DNA from: Kocuria sp.
Lineage (GTDB): Bacteria > Actinomycetota > Actinomycetes > Actinomycetales > Micrococcaceae
Direction of reading: 5' to 3'
NCBI GenBank assembly: GCA_030453435.1
Contig: JAKDKI010000042.1
Span: forward strand, 1-11,844
Length of the DNA: 11,844 nt
Shown here: piece by piece, positions 6,037 through 11,844 of the stretch
Numbering within the stretch: the first letter of the stretch is position 1
Layout: each line of letters starts with the position of its first letter
Made by a program: the position numbers and the translations under genes
Notes under the pieces: model-generated
The model's database searches: none
What the model was told of the DNA's origin: nothing
What the model saw: the letters and a program-made list of their open reading frames with translations, nothing else

Positions 6037-6501
6037 ATGAGCGAGACCAGCATCAGCGCCAGCCGGGTCATCGACGCCCCGGCAGAGGACATCTTCGAAG
6101 TACTCTCCCTGCCCGCCAAGCACCCGCAGGTGGATGGATCGGGCACCGTGGTGTCCGGTACGGACCAGCGCATCCAGCAGACCGGGGACGTGTTCGTCAT
6201 GAACATGAACGCGGAAGCCATGGGCGGTGACTACAAAATGGAGAACCACGTCACCGGCTTCGATCCCAACAAGCTGATCGCGTGGAAGCCCTGCCAGGAG
6301 GGCACCCCCATCGAGCACAACGGTTGGGAGTGGATGTACGAACTCCAGCCGCAGGGACCGGATTCCACCCAGGTCACGCTGACCTACTCCTGGTCGGACG
6401 TGCACCACAAGCTGCTCAAGAAGCTGAGCTTCCCGGTGTTCCCGGAGTCCGTACTCGAGGAATCCCTGGAGAACCTCGCCGCTGCGGTGAGCGACAAGTA
6501 A
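6037..6501 (+). CDS. SRPBCC (START/Bet v 1-like) family protein
   Basis: This 154-residue protein has the pattern of the SRPBCC superfamily, a helix-grip fold with a deep hydrophobic pocket used by polyketide cyclases, AHSA1-like proteins and lipid carriers. The opening ISASRVIDAPAEDIFEVLSL (residues 5-24) is the usual first strand and helix. GGDYKMENHVTGFDPNKLIA with WKPC and a C-terminal amphipathic helix (SFPVFPESVLEESLENLAAA, residues 131-150) complete the fold. AAAGAGG lies 5 nt before the ATG. The gene stands alone between a likely promoter and a strong terminator. Nothing fixes its ligand; the neighbouring conjugate-building operon is a candidate source but the link is weak. Confidence 0.87.
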   Translation: MSETSISASRVIDAPAEDIFEVLSLPAKHPQVDGSGTVVSGTDQRIQQTGDVFVMNMNAEAMGGDYKMENHVTGFDPNKLIAWKPCQEGTPIEHNGWEWMYELQPQGPDSTQVTLTYSWSDVHHKLLKKLSFPVFPESVLEESLENLAAAVSDK

Positions 6502-6532
6502 AGCTCCACTTCCGCAGTTCCTGAGACGAGAT

Positions 6533-6590
6533 GACGACGCCGCTCGGTCGCCCGCACAGCGCGGGGGCCGGGCGGCGTCGTCCTTGTGCT
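6533..6590. terminator. Strong terminator after the SRPBCC gene, possibly bidirectional
   Basis: GACGACGCCGCTCGG (6533-6547) pairs with CCGGGCGGCGTCGTC (6568-6582) over 15 positions with one T-G wobble. An inner CCCGC/GCGGG pairing lies in the loop. The moderately T-rich CTTGTGCTT follows. It lies 32 nt past the SRPBCC stop and 77 nt or more beyond the stop of the converging membrane-protein gene, so it probably serves both strands. Confidence 0.8.
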
Positions 6591-6666
6591 TCAGCTCATT
6601 GACCGCGCGAAGTCTCGGGCGTCGCGAGGCGCAGCACCCACGGGCCGGTCTCCATGGGCGACCCGG

Positions 6667-7152
6667 CTAGGGGCCGCTGATCACCGTGATCAGCACGAAC
6701 AACAGCGGCAGGTAGAGGATCGCGACGGCCAAATTGGCGATGCCCCACCCCGGGCGATTGCAAAGAACGGCGCACCCCGTGCCACACCCGCCCGCGAGGA
6801 ACGGAACCCCCAGCAGGACCAGCGGTAACCACGGACCCATGTACTGGCCGAACGGCAGGATCAACGTGATCCCCACCGCCACGAAGAACATGATCACCGT
6901 GAGCCGCGACGAGTAATGACCGCGCTCGCCGTGAGCTGGACGGTGGTTACGCGCCGAATGGCGAGGTCCGGAACCGGAGTCACGCCGTGCAGCACGCCGG
7001 GAAGCCGGTCGGGATGCGGGCGGGGATGCTGCCTGCCGTGATGCTTCGCGGGCTTCTCGCCGGGACGTGGCGGGGCGGGGCTGATCTGACAGAGGTTCAG
7101 CGGCTCGAGCGGCACGAGACCTCGCGTTTGGTTGCGCAGCGAAGTGGCTCAT
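6667..7152 (-). CDS. Small membrane protein with a basic disordered N-terminus
   Basis: This 161-residue protein has two unlike halves. Residues 1-80 are hydrophilic and rich in Arg, Ala, Ser and Pro, with no predicted fold. Residues 84-158 hold about three membrane segments: LTVIMFFVAVGITLILP, WLPLVLLGVPFLAGG and IANLAVAILYLPLLFVLITV. Between the last two lies a Cys motif, C123-x3-C127-x3-C131, followed by NRPGWG. I do not recognise a family. The ATG at 7152 is fixed by the ATGA overlap with the stop codon of the phospholipase-like gene, so the two are translationally coupled. The frame stays open upstream to 7371, but there it only shadows the phospholipase gene. A role in anchoring, export or self-protection from the phospholipase is conceivable but unproven. 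Confidence 0.72.
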   Translation of the reverse strand: MSHFAAQPNARSRAARAAEPLSDQPRPATSRREAREASRQAASPPASRPASRRAARRDSGSGPRHSARNHRPAHGERGHYSSRLTVIMFFVAVGITLILPFGQYMGPWLPLVLLGVPFLAGGCGTGCAVLCNRPGWGIANLAVAILYLPLLFVLITVISGP

Positions 7153-7598
7153 CGCGGCACACACGGTGAGACCGTGAACCAGACGGTGGTGGCCGCGGCG
7201 ACCACGCGTTCGTCGGTTTCCATTTGAGGCCCGAACCGGTGGATTTCGGCGCGGAAGTGCGCGTCGCACAGACAGTCGAAGTAGCCGCTGTCGATGTAGC
7301 ACCGGTCGTGGCGCATGCACAGCGTGTCGAAGGTGCCTTGCGGCTCCCCACCGCCGTGACCGGGTCCGCACCAGTTGCCCCAGATTGGAATCCCGGCCGA
7401 GATGCCCGTGCGTTCCCGCAAGGGGTCTTGGCTCGGAGACGCGGATGAGGCCAGATCAGACTCCGCATCCGGTGTGTCCGACACGTCCGGTGTGGTCGTG
7501 GGTGCGGCCACCGCGGCCCCCACCGCGGTGAACAGCACCGTGCCCATGACTAGTGGAATGACTGTCACAGCCCAGAATGGTCCCCGTGAAGATCTCAT
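7149..7598 (-). CDS. Secreted phospholipase A2-like protein
   Basis: This 149-residue preprotein resembles small bacterial secreted phospholipases A2, which hydrolyse the sn-2 ester of phospholipids using calcium and a His-Asp pair. A signal peptide is clear: MRSSR, a hydrophobic core (FWAVTVIPLVMGTVLFTAVG), then AVAA-P near residue 32. A low-complexity linker runs to about residue 65. The catalytic region contains NWCGPGHGGG (75-84), like the calcium loop, and DTLCMRHDRCYIDSGYFDCL (91-110), where H97 and D98 match the C-x-x-H-D-x-C-Y signature. Six cysteines (77, 94, 100, 109, 111, 146) could form three disulfides outside the cell. GGGGGAG lies 8 nt before the ATG. It overlaps the membrane-protein gene by 4 nt. 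The protein may also be a non-enzymatic member of the fold. Confidence 0.82.
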   Translation of the reverse strand: MRSSRGPFWAVTVIPLVMGTVLFTAVGAAVAAPTTTPDVSDTPDAESDLASSASPSQDPLRERTGISAGIPIWGNWCGPGHGGGEPQGTFDTLCMRHDRCYIDSGYFDCLCDAHFRAEIHRFGPQMETDERVVAAATTVWFTVSPCVPR

Positions 7599-7637
7599 GA
7601 GTTCGACTCCCCCAAGTTGAACTAGATGATGTGTTCA

Positions 7638-7644
7638 TACTGTA
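7638..7644. promoter_or_regulatory. Shared -10-like element, divergent PLA2/MFS gap
   Basis: TACTGT reads on the plus strand (7638-7643) and TACAGT on the minus strand (7644-7639), so one near-palindromic site offers a TANNNT box in both directions. For the phospholipase gene it would give a leader of about 34 nt. For the MFS gene the leader would be about 125 nt, so another start such as TACCCT at 7722-7727 is at least as likely there. No convincing -35 boxes are seen. Confidence 0.3.
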
Positions 7645-7775
7645 GGGGCTGTGGCTACCCGAGGGAAACAGATGTGTTGCTCTGTCCGGTGCTGGGCGCC
7701 CGGGGCCCACGGAACGAGGCGTACCCTGGTCCAGGAAGTTTGCAGCGGCATCAAAGTGAAAGGGAGCGCCTCAGC

Positions 7776-9014
7776 ATGCAGGCCGGCGGAGTGTGGGAAG
7801 GCTATGAGCGAGGCAGCTCCGGGTACAAGAGGATTCTGATCGCGTTGCTCTGCGCGGGGATCGCAACCTTCGCGCAGCTGTATTCCGTGCAGGCGGTCCT
7901 CCCCATCATGGCCAGAGAACTGCACATCGACGCCGCGCAGGCATCCTTGGCGGTTTCGGCGGCCACACTGGGTTTGGCGGTCGCGGTGATCCCGTGGTCG
8001 CTGATGTCGGACAGGTTCGGCCGCCGGACCACCATGGTGGCGGCAGTCATCGCGGCAACCATTCTGGGCGTAACCATGACGTTCATGCCGAGCTTCGAAC
8101 TGCTCGTGGGAATGAGATTCCTGGAGGGCATGGCGCTGGGCGGTATTCCCTCCGTGGCCATGGCCTATCTGGCGGAGGAAGTGAACCCGTTGCACGCCGC
8201 GGTTGCGGCGGGCAGCTACATTTCGGGCACCACCCTGGGAGGGCTCTCGGGTCGTATCGTGGCCGCACCGGTCGCTGACTTCTGGGGCTGGCGTGCCGGC
8301 ACCATGGTCGTGGCGATTTATGCCGCCGGGGCCGCTGTGGCCTTCATCCTGTTAGCACCCAGGCAACGAGGGTTCACCCCGCAATCGGTTCGCCTCGGTG
8401 GGCAAGGTGGACTCTTCGAACGGTTGCTGGTCAACCTCAAGGACCCCGGACTCGTGTCCTTGTACATGCAGGGATTCTTGCTCATGGGCGGGTTCGTGGC
8501 CGTGTACAACTTCATCGGTTTCCACCTGGGGGAGGAGCCGTACAACGTACCCCAGTCGATCGTGTCGGTGCTGTTCCTGTCGTATCTGTCCGGCACGTGG
8601 TCCTCGACCGAGGCGGGGCGGATTGCCGCGCGTCACGGCCGCAGGAAGGTCCTGATCATTTCGTCCCTGATCACGCTGGGCGGGTTGCTCATGATGCTGA
8701 TTCCTTGGCTGCCCGCAGTGGTGGTGGGACTGCTGATTTTCACCGCGGGCTTCTTCGCCGCCCATTCCGTGGCCAACGGCTGGGTGCCCGCGCGAGCCAC
8801 CGTGGGGCGCGCCCAGGCGTCCTCGTTGTACACGCTGTTCTATTACGGTGGCTCCTCCGTTTTTGGTTACGCGGCCGGGCTGTTCCTCACCAACTTCGGG
8901 TGGAACGGTGTGGTGGCCTTCGTGGGCGCGCTGATCGTGGTGGCGCTCGCGCTGACCGTGCTGTTCCTGCGCCGCCCCGTCACACCGGAAACCGTGCAGC
9001 CCAGCGCCGACTAG
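7776..9014 (+). CDS. MFS transporter (YnfM-like exporter)
   Basis: This 412-residue protein is a 12-helix major facilitator, probably a proton-driven exporter in the cytoplasmic membrane. IATFAQLYSVQAVLPIMARE (residues 29-48) in helix 1 is typical of YnfM-like proteins. LMSDRFGRRTTMV (76-88) is the MFS motif A in the loop between helices 2 and 3, and GRIAARHGRRKVL is its relic in the second half. ARATVGRAQASSLYTLFYYG continues the YnfM-like pattern. AAGGGAG lies 9 nt before the ATG at 7776. The frame is open from 7626, but the extra 50 residues are Cys/Arg/Gly-rich, lack a Shine-Dalgarno sequence and would overlay the promoter region. The gene is followed 48 bp later by an aminotransferase. 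The substrate is unknown; small amphiphiles or sugars are typical of relatives. Confidence 0.9.
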   Translation: MQAGGVWEGYERGSSGYKRILIALLCAGIATFAQLYSVQAVLPIMARELHIDAAQASLAVSAATLGLAVAVIPWSLMSDRFGRRTTMVAAVIAATILGVTMTFMPSFELLVGMRFLEGMALGGIPSVAMAYLAEEVNPLHAAVAAGSYISGTTLGGLSGRIVAAPVADFWGWRAGTMVVAIYAAGAAVAFILLAPRQRGFTPQSVRLGGQGGLFERLLVNLKDPGLVSLYMQGFLLMGGFVAVYNFIGFHLGEEPYNVPQSIVSVLFLSYLSGTWSSTEAGRIAARHGRRKVLIISSLITLGGLLMMLIPWLPAVVVGLLIFTAGFFAAHSVANGWVPARATVGRAQASSLYTLFYYGGSSVFGYAAGLFLTNFGWNGVVAFVGALIVVALALTVLFLRRPVTPETVQPSAD

Positions 9015-9017
9015 GGT
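9012..9017 (+). promoter_or_regulatory. Putative -10 box of the aminotransferase gene
   Basis: TAGGGT overlaps the MFS stop codon and sits in CTAGGGTTGAA, the same 11-mer found at the SRPBCC promoter (5987-5997). Transcription from it would start near 9024 and include the strong GAGGAGG site at 9048-9056. No clear -35 box is present, so the aminotransferase may also be co-transcribed with the MFS gene. Confidence 0.4.
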
Positions 9018-9062
9018 TGAACGAGACAAAACCCACACGTGGACAGCCTGAGGAGGCCCCGC

Positions 9063-10160
9063 ATGACCAACACGTTGACCGTTCGCCACTTGTTCGGCCC
9101 CGGCCCGTCCAATCCGTACCCGGAAGCCACCGAGGCCCTCGCCCGGCCGCTCATCGGCCACTTGGACCCGCAGTTCCTGGAGATCATGGACCGTGCGTGC
9201 GATGGTCTGCGCCAGGTGTGGGGAACCTCCAATCGCCGCACGTTGCCGATCTCGGCCACCGGCTCGGCGGGTATGGAAGCGGCGTTCGTGAACTTCGTGA
9301 ACCCCGGTGACGTGGTGGTTGTCGCGGTCAATGGTTTATTCGGTGAGCGCATGTGCGATGTCGCAGCACGCTGTGGTGCCGAGGTGGTTCGGGTGGACTT
9401 CCCATTCGGCCAGCCCGTGGACGCTCAGAAGGTGGCCGAGGCGCACCCGAACCCCGCGATCATCGCCGCCGTTCACGCGGAGACCTCAACGGGTGCGCGT
9501 TCTGACATCGCTGCCCTCGGTGCGATCAAGGGCGACGCGTTGCTCCTCGTGGACGCCGTAACCTCGATCGGCGGCATCGAGCTGAAGGCCGATGAATGGG
9601 GCATCGATATCGGGTACGCCGGCACCCAGAAGTGCCTGGGTGTGGCCCCCGGTCTGGCGCCCTTCACAGTGTCCGACCGTGCGTGGGAGCGCCGCGTGGA
9701 GAACCCGCGCTCGTGGTACTTGGACCTTGGCATGCTGGGCGGCTACGTGGGGGAAACCTCCGGCAGCGCCTCGCGCACTTACCACCACACCGCTCCGGTG
9801 GCCATGATCGCGTCCCTGGACGCGGGGCTGCAGCGCATTCTGGGTGAGGGTCTCGACGCCGTTCGCGACCGTCACTACGCCGCAGGCCAGGCGCTCCAGG
9901 ACGGACTCGAGGCCATGGGCCTCGAGCTGTTCGCCGCGGAGGGGTATCGCCTGCCCGAGCTGACCACCGTCAAGGTTCCGGAAGGCGTGGACTCCGCGGC
10001 GGTCCGTAAGGAGCTCCTCGAGAAGTACAACCTGGAGATCGGTGCCGGCGTCAAGGAGTTCGCGAGCACCGTGTGGCGTATCGGACTGATGGGCCCCAAT
10101 GCCGCGCCGGATTCCGTGGCGCTCATCCTGGGCGCATTGAAGGACGTGCTCGGCAAGTAG
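9063..10160 (+). CDS. Class V aminotransferase (alanine/serine-glyoxylate type)
   Basis: This 365-residue enzyme belongs to the PLP-dependent fold type I, class V group that includes alanine-glyoxylate and serine-glyoxylate aminotransferases. FGPGPSNPYPEATEAL opens the fold. ISATGSAGMEAAFVN (63-77) contributes phosphate binding, VHAETSTG (137-144) stacks on the cofactor, LLVDAVTSIGG (161-171) carries the pyridine-binding D164, and AGTQKCLG (186-193) holds the Schiff-base lysine K190. Length and motif order are complete. The ATG at 9063 follows GAGGAGG with 6 nt spacing; the GTG at 9039 would add eight residues that encode the Shine-Dalgarno region and was rejected. Cytosolic. Likely substrates are glyoxylate with serine or alanine, but purine-linked (PucG-type) activity is also possible. 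No purine-catabolic gene is beside it. Confidence 0.9.
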   Translation: MTNTLTVRHLFGPGPSNPYPEATEALARPLIGHLDPQFLEIMDRACDGLRQVWGTSNRRTLPISATGSAGMEAAFVNFVNPGDVVVVAVNGLFGERMCDVAARCGAEVVRVDFPFGQPVDAQKVAEAHPNPAIIAAVHAETSTGARSDIAALGAIKGDALLLVDAVTSIGGIELKADEWGIDIGYAGTQKCLGVAPGLAPFTVSDRAWERRVENPRSWYLDLGMLGGYVGETSGSASRTYHHTAPVAMIASLDAGLQRILGEGLDAVRDRHYAAGQALQDGLEAMGLELFAAEGYRLPELTTVKVPEGVDSAAVRKELLEKYNLEIGAGVKEFASTVWRIGLMGPNAAPDSVALILGALKDVLGK

Positions 10161-10170
10161 CGCGGGCGAC

Positions 10171-10193
10171 TGCCGGCCGGATCCTGTCCGGCA
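10171..10193. repeat. Small hairpin ahead of the terminator
   Basis: TGCCGG (10171-10176) and CCGGCA (10188-10193) form a 6-bp stem with an 11-nt loop, ten bases after the aminotransferase stop. It stands in tandem with the stronger terminator and may assist 3'-end formation. Confidence 0.4.
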
Positions 10194-10207
10194 CAATCAT
10201 GACCAAG

Positions 10208-10250
10208 AAAGCTGCCCCGGTCGCGTGACGCGGCCGGGGCAGCTTTGGTT
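10208..10250. terminator. Bidirectional rho-independent terminator
   Basis: AAAGCTGCCCCGGTCGCG (10208-10225) and CGCGGCCGGGGCAGCTTT (10229-10246) form an 18-bp stem with one T-G wobble and a TGA triloop. It ends in TTT with a T-rich GGTTCTGATTT following on the plus strand. The A run on the left arm supplies a U run for the other strand, so it should end both the aminotransferase transcript and the converging PfpI transcript. Confidence 0.92.
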
Positions 10251-10303
10251 CTGATTTGGATCAACTCTGACTAGGGCTCAGCCAGGTGATCCGGTCAGTG
10301 ACC

Positions 10304-10858
10304 TCAGGCGCTCAATTCATCCTTGATGGCCTGGACGAACGGTTCCAGGTCACCGGGGTTACGCGAGGTAATGAGCACCCAGTCCTTGGCGGGGCAGCGC
10401 TTCATGGGCTCATCCACCCAGGTGCCGCCGGCGTTGGTGATGTCGACCTTGACGGAGTCGTAGGAGGTCAGGGTCTTGCCGTCCACCAGGCCGGTCTCCA
10501 CCAGCAACCACGGGCCGTGACAGATGGACGCGACGGGGCGGCCAGAGGAAGCGAACGCCTTGGCGATCTTCTGGGCATCCTCATCAAGGCGCAGGGTATC
10601 CGCGTTGAGCGTGCCGCCGGGCAGCAGCAACAGGTCGTACTCGGACTCGTTCACGTCCGCGATGGTCTGATCCACGGGGAACGTCTCACCCAGATCCCAG
10701 TCGCCCACGAGGCTCTGGATCTCGCCGGTCTCCTGCGATGCAACGGTGACGGTGGCACCCGCTTCGCGCAGCTTTTCCAGGGGAACCTTCAACTCGTCCT
10801 GCTCCACGCCGCGGTTGGTCTGCAGCGAGAGAATCTTCTTACCGGTCAAGTCAGCCAT
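10304..10858 (-). CDS. DJ-1/PfpI family protein
   Basis: This 184-residue protein is a complete member of the DJ-1/ThiJ/PfpI superfamily, reported in different members as an intracellular protease, deglycase, glyoxalase III or chaperone. TGKKILSLQTNRGVEQDEL holds the conserved acidic residues (E19 or E22) near the first strand. YDLLLLPGGTLNADTLR (74-90) is the family GG loop. VASICHGPWLLVETG (109-123) is the nucleophile elbow, with C113 and H114. SYDSVKVDITNAGGTWVDEP matches the PfpI/YhbO-type C-terminal segment. AAAGGAG lies 8 nt before the ATG. The frame runs open to 11104 upstream, but that extension is arginine-rich and lacks a start signal. It is a single gene, closed by the shared terminator, and probably part of a stress response. 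It faces an osmoprotectant transporter across a 351-bp gap. Confidence 0.93.
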   Translation of the reverse strand: MADLTGKKILSLQTNRGVEQDELKVPLEKLREAGATVTVASQETGEIQSLVGDWDLGETFPVDQTIADVNESEYDLLLLPGGTLNADTLRLDEDAQKIAKAFASSGRPVASICHGPWLLVETGLVDGKTLTSYDSVKVDITNAGGTWVDEPMKRCPAKDWVLITSRNPGDLEPFVQAIKDELSA

Positions 10859-11209
10859 TGGTAAGGCTCCTTTCAATGTGATTATGGTTCTACGGTTCCA
10901 CCGCGCGGCGACGTTGGCAAGAAGATTCGCGGGCTGTCCGCTATGAGCGACACGGCCGGCCCCGAGAACACTCGATTGCGAAGGCTGCCGGCGACCTCGC
11001 TGTCTGCCGGTGCGATCTCGTCGAGGAGGCTCGGCCTCATTCAGGACCCCGGCCCTTAAGGTCACGAACGGGTCACGATACGAAGAACGTATGTCGTAAT
11101 ACACAAGAATGCGCTAAATCGGCCCTAACCTGCGTGGGAATCAACAGCAATCTGACCACTATGGACGATGCAGCCCTCTGCCTGCGGGGAGGGTGGGGAC
11201 GGTACGCGC
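10859..11209. other. 351-bp divergent intergenic region
   Basis: No credible gene lies here; open frames in both directions are arginine/glycine-rich. On the minus strand, CATAAT (10886-10881) is a plausible -10 box for the PfpI gene with a leader of about 16 nt. On the plus strand, TAACCT (11126-11131) could serve the permease. The stretch 11040-11125 is clearly less GC-rich than its surroundings and contains the repeat cluster listed separately. Positions 10910-11040 hold only GC-rich sequence with CTGCCGG occurring twice. Confidence 0.5.
11060..11092. promoter_or_regulatory. Phased direct repeat and inverted repeat upstream of the permease
   Basis: GGTCACGA occurs at 11060-11067 and again at 11071-11078, exactly 11 bp apart, so both copies face the same side of the helix. 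The second copy runs into ATACGAAGAACGTAT (11078-11092), a perfect 5-bp-arm inverted repeat with a 5-bp spacer. Such a cluster about 35-65 bp upstream of a possible -10 box suggests a regulator-binding region for the transporter operon, the PfpI gene or both. The regulator is unknown. Confidence 0.4.
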
Positions 11210-11844
11210 GTGTGGGGTTTCGTCAGAGATAGTCAACAACAGATTTTGTTCGCCTCGTGGCAGCATTTCAGCCTGGTGGTGCAGTGCCTTGTGCTGGCCA
11301 CCGTTCTGGCCGTGGTGCTGTCCGCATTGGTCTACCGGAGTAGGACGGCCAGTGCGCTGGCCAACGGGGTCTCGGCCATGGGCCTCACCATTCCGTCCTT
11401 CGCTCTGATCGGTCTACTGATCGCGCCGTTCGGGTTCGGTGTGGTTCCAGCGGTCATCGTGGTCACGTTCTTCGCGACCCTGCCCATCCTCCGTAACGCG
11501 GTGGTGGGGTTGAACAGCATTCCCGCCTCCGTGGTCGAATCCGCTCGCGGTATTGGCATGAGCCGTTTCCGCACCCTGGCCACCGTGGAACTGCCCATGG
11601 CGTGGCCCATCATCCTGGCGGGCATTCGCGTGTCTGCCCAGATGGTCATGGGCATTGCCGCCGTGGCCGCCTACACCCTGGGCCCCGGCCTGGGTGGCTT
11701 CATTTTCTCCGGTCTCTCCCGCCTGGGCGGGGCCAACGCCTTCGAATCCGTGGTGGTGGGAGTCGTCGGTGTCATCCTGCTGGCCATCATCTTGGACCTC
11801 CTGCTGGTGGTCCTGAGCCGTCTGACAACCTCGCGAGGTATCCG
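11210..11844 (+). CDS. Osmoprotectant ABC transporter permease, partial (OpuB/ProW type)
   Basis: The first 211 codons of a membrane permease are present and the frame is still open at the window end. The family is that of glycine betaine/carnitine/choline importers. An N-terminal membrane segment covers SLVVQCLVLATVLAVVLSAL (21-40). The core runs through TIPSFALIGLLIAPFGFGVV and LPILRNAVVGLNSIPASVVE, and the ATPase-docking EAA loop is VVESARGIGMSRFRTLATVE (108-127). GLGGFIFSGLSRLGGANAF (160-178) is the family's typical late loop. The GTG at 11210 best fits the normal N-terminus, although the GGGGAGG at 11186-11192 is rather far away; an in-frame ATG at 11168 is possible but lacks a ribosome site and a stop lies at 11153. 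The ATPase, second permease and binding protein should follow downstream. Confidence 0.85.
   Translation, partial: MWGFVRDSQQQILFASWQHFSLVVQCLVLATVLAVVLSALVYRSRTASALANGVSAMGLTIPSFALIGLLIAPFGFGVVPAVIVVTFFATLPILRNAVVGLNSIPASVVESARGIGMSRFRTLATVELPMAWPIILAGIRVSAQMVMGIAAVAAYTLGPGLGGFIFSGLSRLGGANAFESVVVGVVGVILLAIILDLLLVVLSRLTTSRGI

Noticed and set aside
6596..6832. Minus-strand frame of 78 codons
   Set aside because: It lacks hydrophobic or domain patterns and overlaps the membrane segments encoded in the frame ending at 6667.
7153..7371. Upstream extension of the membrane-protein frame
   Set aside because: These codons only shadow the phospholipase gene; the ATGA overlap at 7149-7152 gives the natural start.
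7626..7775. Upstream start for the MFS gene
   Set aside because: The added 50 residues are Cys/Gly/Arg-rich, there is no ribosome site, and the stretch overlays promoter elements of the divergent gene.
10859..11104. Upstream extension of the PfpI frame
   Set aside because: It is arginine-rich and unlike the family, while the ATG at 10858 has AAAGGAG at proper spacing and matches the usual N-terminus.
11193..11408. Plus-strand frame of 71 codons starting at GTG
   Set aside because: It is out of frame with the permease, Trp/Cys-rich and without motif support; the permease frame continues to the window end.
1..11844. tRNA, rRNA, CRISPR array, insertion sequence or phage genes
   Set aside because: No regularly spaced repeats, transposase motifs or tRNA-like cloverleaf sequences were found on either strand by eye.

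Overview
The window looks like chromosomal DNA of a high-GC actinobacterium. Codon third positions are strongly G/C, one start is leaderless-type (TANNNT box followed by GTG), and the protein families are typical of Actinomycetota. A member of the Micrococcaceae or a neighbouring Micrococcales family is my best guess, but no rRNA, tRNA or species marker is present to fix it. I see no insertion sequence, phage gene, CRISPR array or tRNA.

Layout. (1) 1-132: an intergenic stretch with an almost pure G/C core full of small palindromes. (2) 133-2166: a flavin-dependent monooxygenase (minus) divergent from a TetR regulator (plus). Two near-identical palindromic operators lie between them, one inside the spacer of a plausible monooxygenase promoter. 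(3) 2215-2679: a strong hairpin separates the TetR gene from a convergent short GntR regulator. (4) 2795-5957: a tight three-gene plus-strand operon, starting with a likely leaderless GTG and divergent from the GntR gene. It encodes an atypical acyl-CoA dehydrogenase-like flavoprotein, a PIG-L deacetylase fused to a NodS-like methyltransferase, and a soluble family 2 glycosyltransferase. This is the most interesting part. It has the parts to build an N-deacetylated, N-methylated amino-sugar conjugate, with chemistry parallel to NodC/NodB/NodS but on a different scaffold. (5) 6037-6590: a stand-alone SRPBCC protein with its own promoter and terminator.

(6) 6667-7598, minus: a secreted phospholipase A2-like protein overlapping by 4 nt (ATGA) with a small polytopic membrane protein that has a basic, disordered N-terminus. 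(7) 7776-10160, plus: an MFS exporter followed by a class V aminotransferase with a TAGGGT promoter element between them, closed by a near-perfect bidirectional terminator. (8) 10304-10858, minus: a DJ-1/PfpI protein of the stress-protease/deglycase type. (9) 10859-11209: a 351-bp non-coding divergent region with a phased direct repeat and an inverted repeat. (10) 11210-11844, plus: the first 211 codons of an osmoprotectant (OpuB/ProW-type) ABC permease that runs off the window.

Several starts were moved from the longest possible frame to the position preceded by a Shine-Dalgarno sequence. All functional calls rest on motif reading by eye; no database search was possible.
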